The position numbers and the translations under genes are program-made. Below are positions 63,091 through 64,000 of a stretch of 64,000 nucleotides of DNA, piece after piece. This DNA is from Roseomonas sp. (GTDB lineage Bacteria > Pseudomonadota > Alphaproteobacteria > Acetobacterales > Acetobacteraceae), in assembly GCA_020249925.1 (NCBI GenBank), contig JADCER010000012.1:372001-436000 (forward strand), given 5' to 3'. The number at the start of each line of letters is the position of its first letter. The first letter of the stretch is position 1. The notes below the pieces were generated by a model. The model was given only the letters and a program-made list of their open reading frames with translations. It made no database searches and was not told where the DNA came from.

Positions 63091-64000
63091 ATGGTTGATT
63101 TTTTTCTGCATGATTTCGCGGCGCGCAAGAAGCGGCGATTTGAACCGCTCGATCCCCAGCATGTGAAGTTCTACGCCTGCGGGGTCACGGTGTATGACCT
63201 CGCGCATCTCGGCAATGCGCGCATGGTGGTGGTGTTTGATGTACTGGCGCGGATCTTGCGCCGGCTTTATCCGCGCGTGACCTATGCGCGCAACATCACG
63301 GATGTGGATGACAAGATCAATGCGCGCGCGCGTGAAACAGGTGAACCGATTGCCGTCATCACCGCGCGCACCACGGCGGATTTCCACGCTGATATGGCCG
63401 CCCTTGGCGCGCTGCCGCCCGATGTGGAACCACGCGCCACCGGCCATATCGCGGAAATGATAACGCTGATCGAAAGGCTGATCGCCAATGGCCATGCCTA
63501 TGCCGCAGATGGGCATGTGCTGTTCTCGGTCCCGTCCTTCGCCAGTTACGGCAAATTCTCTGGCCGCTCACCGGATGAATTGCTCGCCGGCGCGCGGGTG
63601 GATGTCGCACCCTATAAGCGTGATGCCGGCGATTTCGTGTTGTGGAAGCCAAGCGATGCGGAAACACCTGGCTGGGACAGCCCCTGGGGCCGTGGCCGGC
63701 CTGGCTGGCATATTGAATGCTCTGCCATGTCCTGGAAGCATCTTGGGGAGAGTTTTGATATTCACGGCGGCGGAAGTGATCTGATTTTTCCGCATCATGA
63801 AAACGAAATCGCACAATCGGTCTGCGCTTTCCCCGGTGCGACCTTTGCCCGCTACTGGATACATAATGGCATGCTGCAGGTGGATGGGGAGAAGATGTCG
63901 AAATCCCTCGGCAATTTCCTCACCGTGCGGGATATTTTGAAAAAGGGCGCCTGGGCGGGGGAGGCGTTTCGGCTGCTGCTGCTGCGTACCCATTATCGTC
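63091..64000 (+). CDS. cysS: Cysteinyl-tRNA synthetase, N-terminal part
   Basis: The gene starts at ATG 63091 and runs off the right edge; about 303 residues are visible. [19 protein letters not shown] combines the first zinc Cys and the HIGH motif. [14 protein letters not shown] gives the second zinc Cys, [11 protein letters not shown] the zinc His, and [12 protein letters not shown] the KMSKS loop. It charges tRNA-Cys. Three bases separate it from gltX, which suggests one transcript. Confidence 0.96.
   Translation, partial: MVDFFLHDFAARKKRRFEPLDPQHVKFYACGVTVYDLAHLGNARMVVVFDVLARILRRLYPRVTYARNITDVDDKINARARETGEPIAVITARTTADFHADMAALGALPPDVEPRATGHIAEMITLIERLIANGHAYAADGHVLFSVPSFASYGKFSGRSPDELLAGARVDVAPYKRDAGDFVLWKPSDAETPGWDSPWGRGRPGWHIECSAMSWKHLGESFDIHGGGSDLIFPHHENEIAQSVCAFPGATFARYWIHNGMLQVDGEKMSKSLGNFLTVRDILKKGAWAGEAFRLLLLRTHYR

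Noticed and set aside
1-64000. tRNA genes, CRISPR arrays, insertion sequences, prophage genes
   Set aside because: The gaps were read for T-loop motifs, spaced direct repeats and transposase or integrase products; none was found.

Overview
The window looks like chromosomal DNA of a GC-rich, bacteriochlorophyll-making alphaproteobacterium. The best guess is an aerobic anoxygenic phototroph of the Acetobacteraceae (Roseomonas/Roseococcus-like). The evidence is a bchYZ-pufBALMC-crt cluster, zapA-6S RNA-fau synteny, glutathione and fumarylacetoacetate metabolism, and very high GC at third codon positions. The genus is inference from gene content only. No tRNA, rRNA, CRISPR array, transposase or prophage gene was recognised.

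Region 1 (1-13.4 kb) is the end of a photosynthesis gene cluster. It holds the 3' end of bchY, then bchZ, a 54-codon Cys/Arg-rich small ORF exactly where pufQ sits in Rhodobacter, then pufB and pufA (LH1), pufL and pufM (reaction centre) and pufC (tetraheme cytochrome). Two terminators follow. The carotenoid part has crtI (+), then crtD and a multi-pass membrane gene (-). A PpsR/CrtJ-like palindrome separates these from a divergent cytochrome P450 and ATP-grasp ligase pair (+), which runs convergently into crtC (-). A P450/ATP-grasp pair inside a spirilloxanthin-type locus is the most interesting candidate for an undescribed pathway branch.

Region 2 (13.4-18.4 kb) is housekeeping: class I aldolase, an unknown gene divergent from a DUF4164-like gene plus zapA, a 6S RNA, fau, a YmdB-like phosphoesterase, yebC and a hotdog thioesterase.

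Region 3 (18.4-29.1 kb) is a short-chain carboxylate uptake and activation locus: prpE, a DnaQ-like exonuclease, a CBS/DUF294 nucleotidyltransferase, an MHS-type MFS carrier with a large insert, and a DUF4212 plus SSS symporter pair. Three small membrane proteins follow. A TPR-glycosyltransferase-like protein (29.2-31.1 kb) comes next.

Region 4 (31.5-42.0 kb) is a long ABC-transport block. Three consecutive paralogous binding proteins share one double permease and one ATPase. A complete phnD-phnC-phnE-phnE phosphonate-type importer follows directly. A dispersed-repeat-like palindromic element separates this block from glmU-glmS.

Region 5 (45.4-64 kb) starts with a Bug-type binding protein, two tandem near-identical cyclase-family hydrolases and fumarylacetoacetase (all -). 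Then come succinate-semialdehyde dehydrogenase, a MaoC-like gene, glutathione reductase and an MFS carrier as one overlapping + operon. An AT-rich orphan membrane gene, class III alcohol dehydrogenase and a beta-lactamase-fold esterase follow. The window closes with class II DAHP synthase, pncB, nadE, an unknown 126-residue protein, gltX and the 5' part of cysS. Nearly all of these last genes overlap by 1-4 bases.
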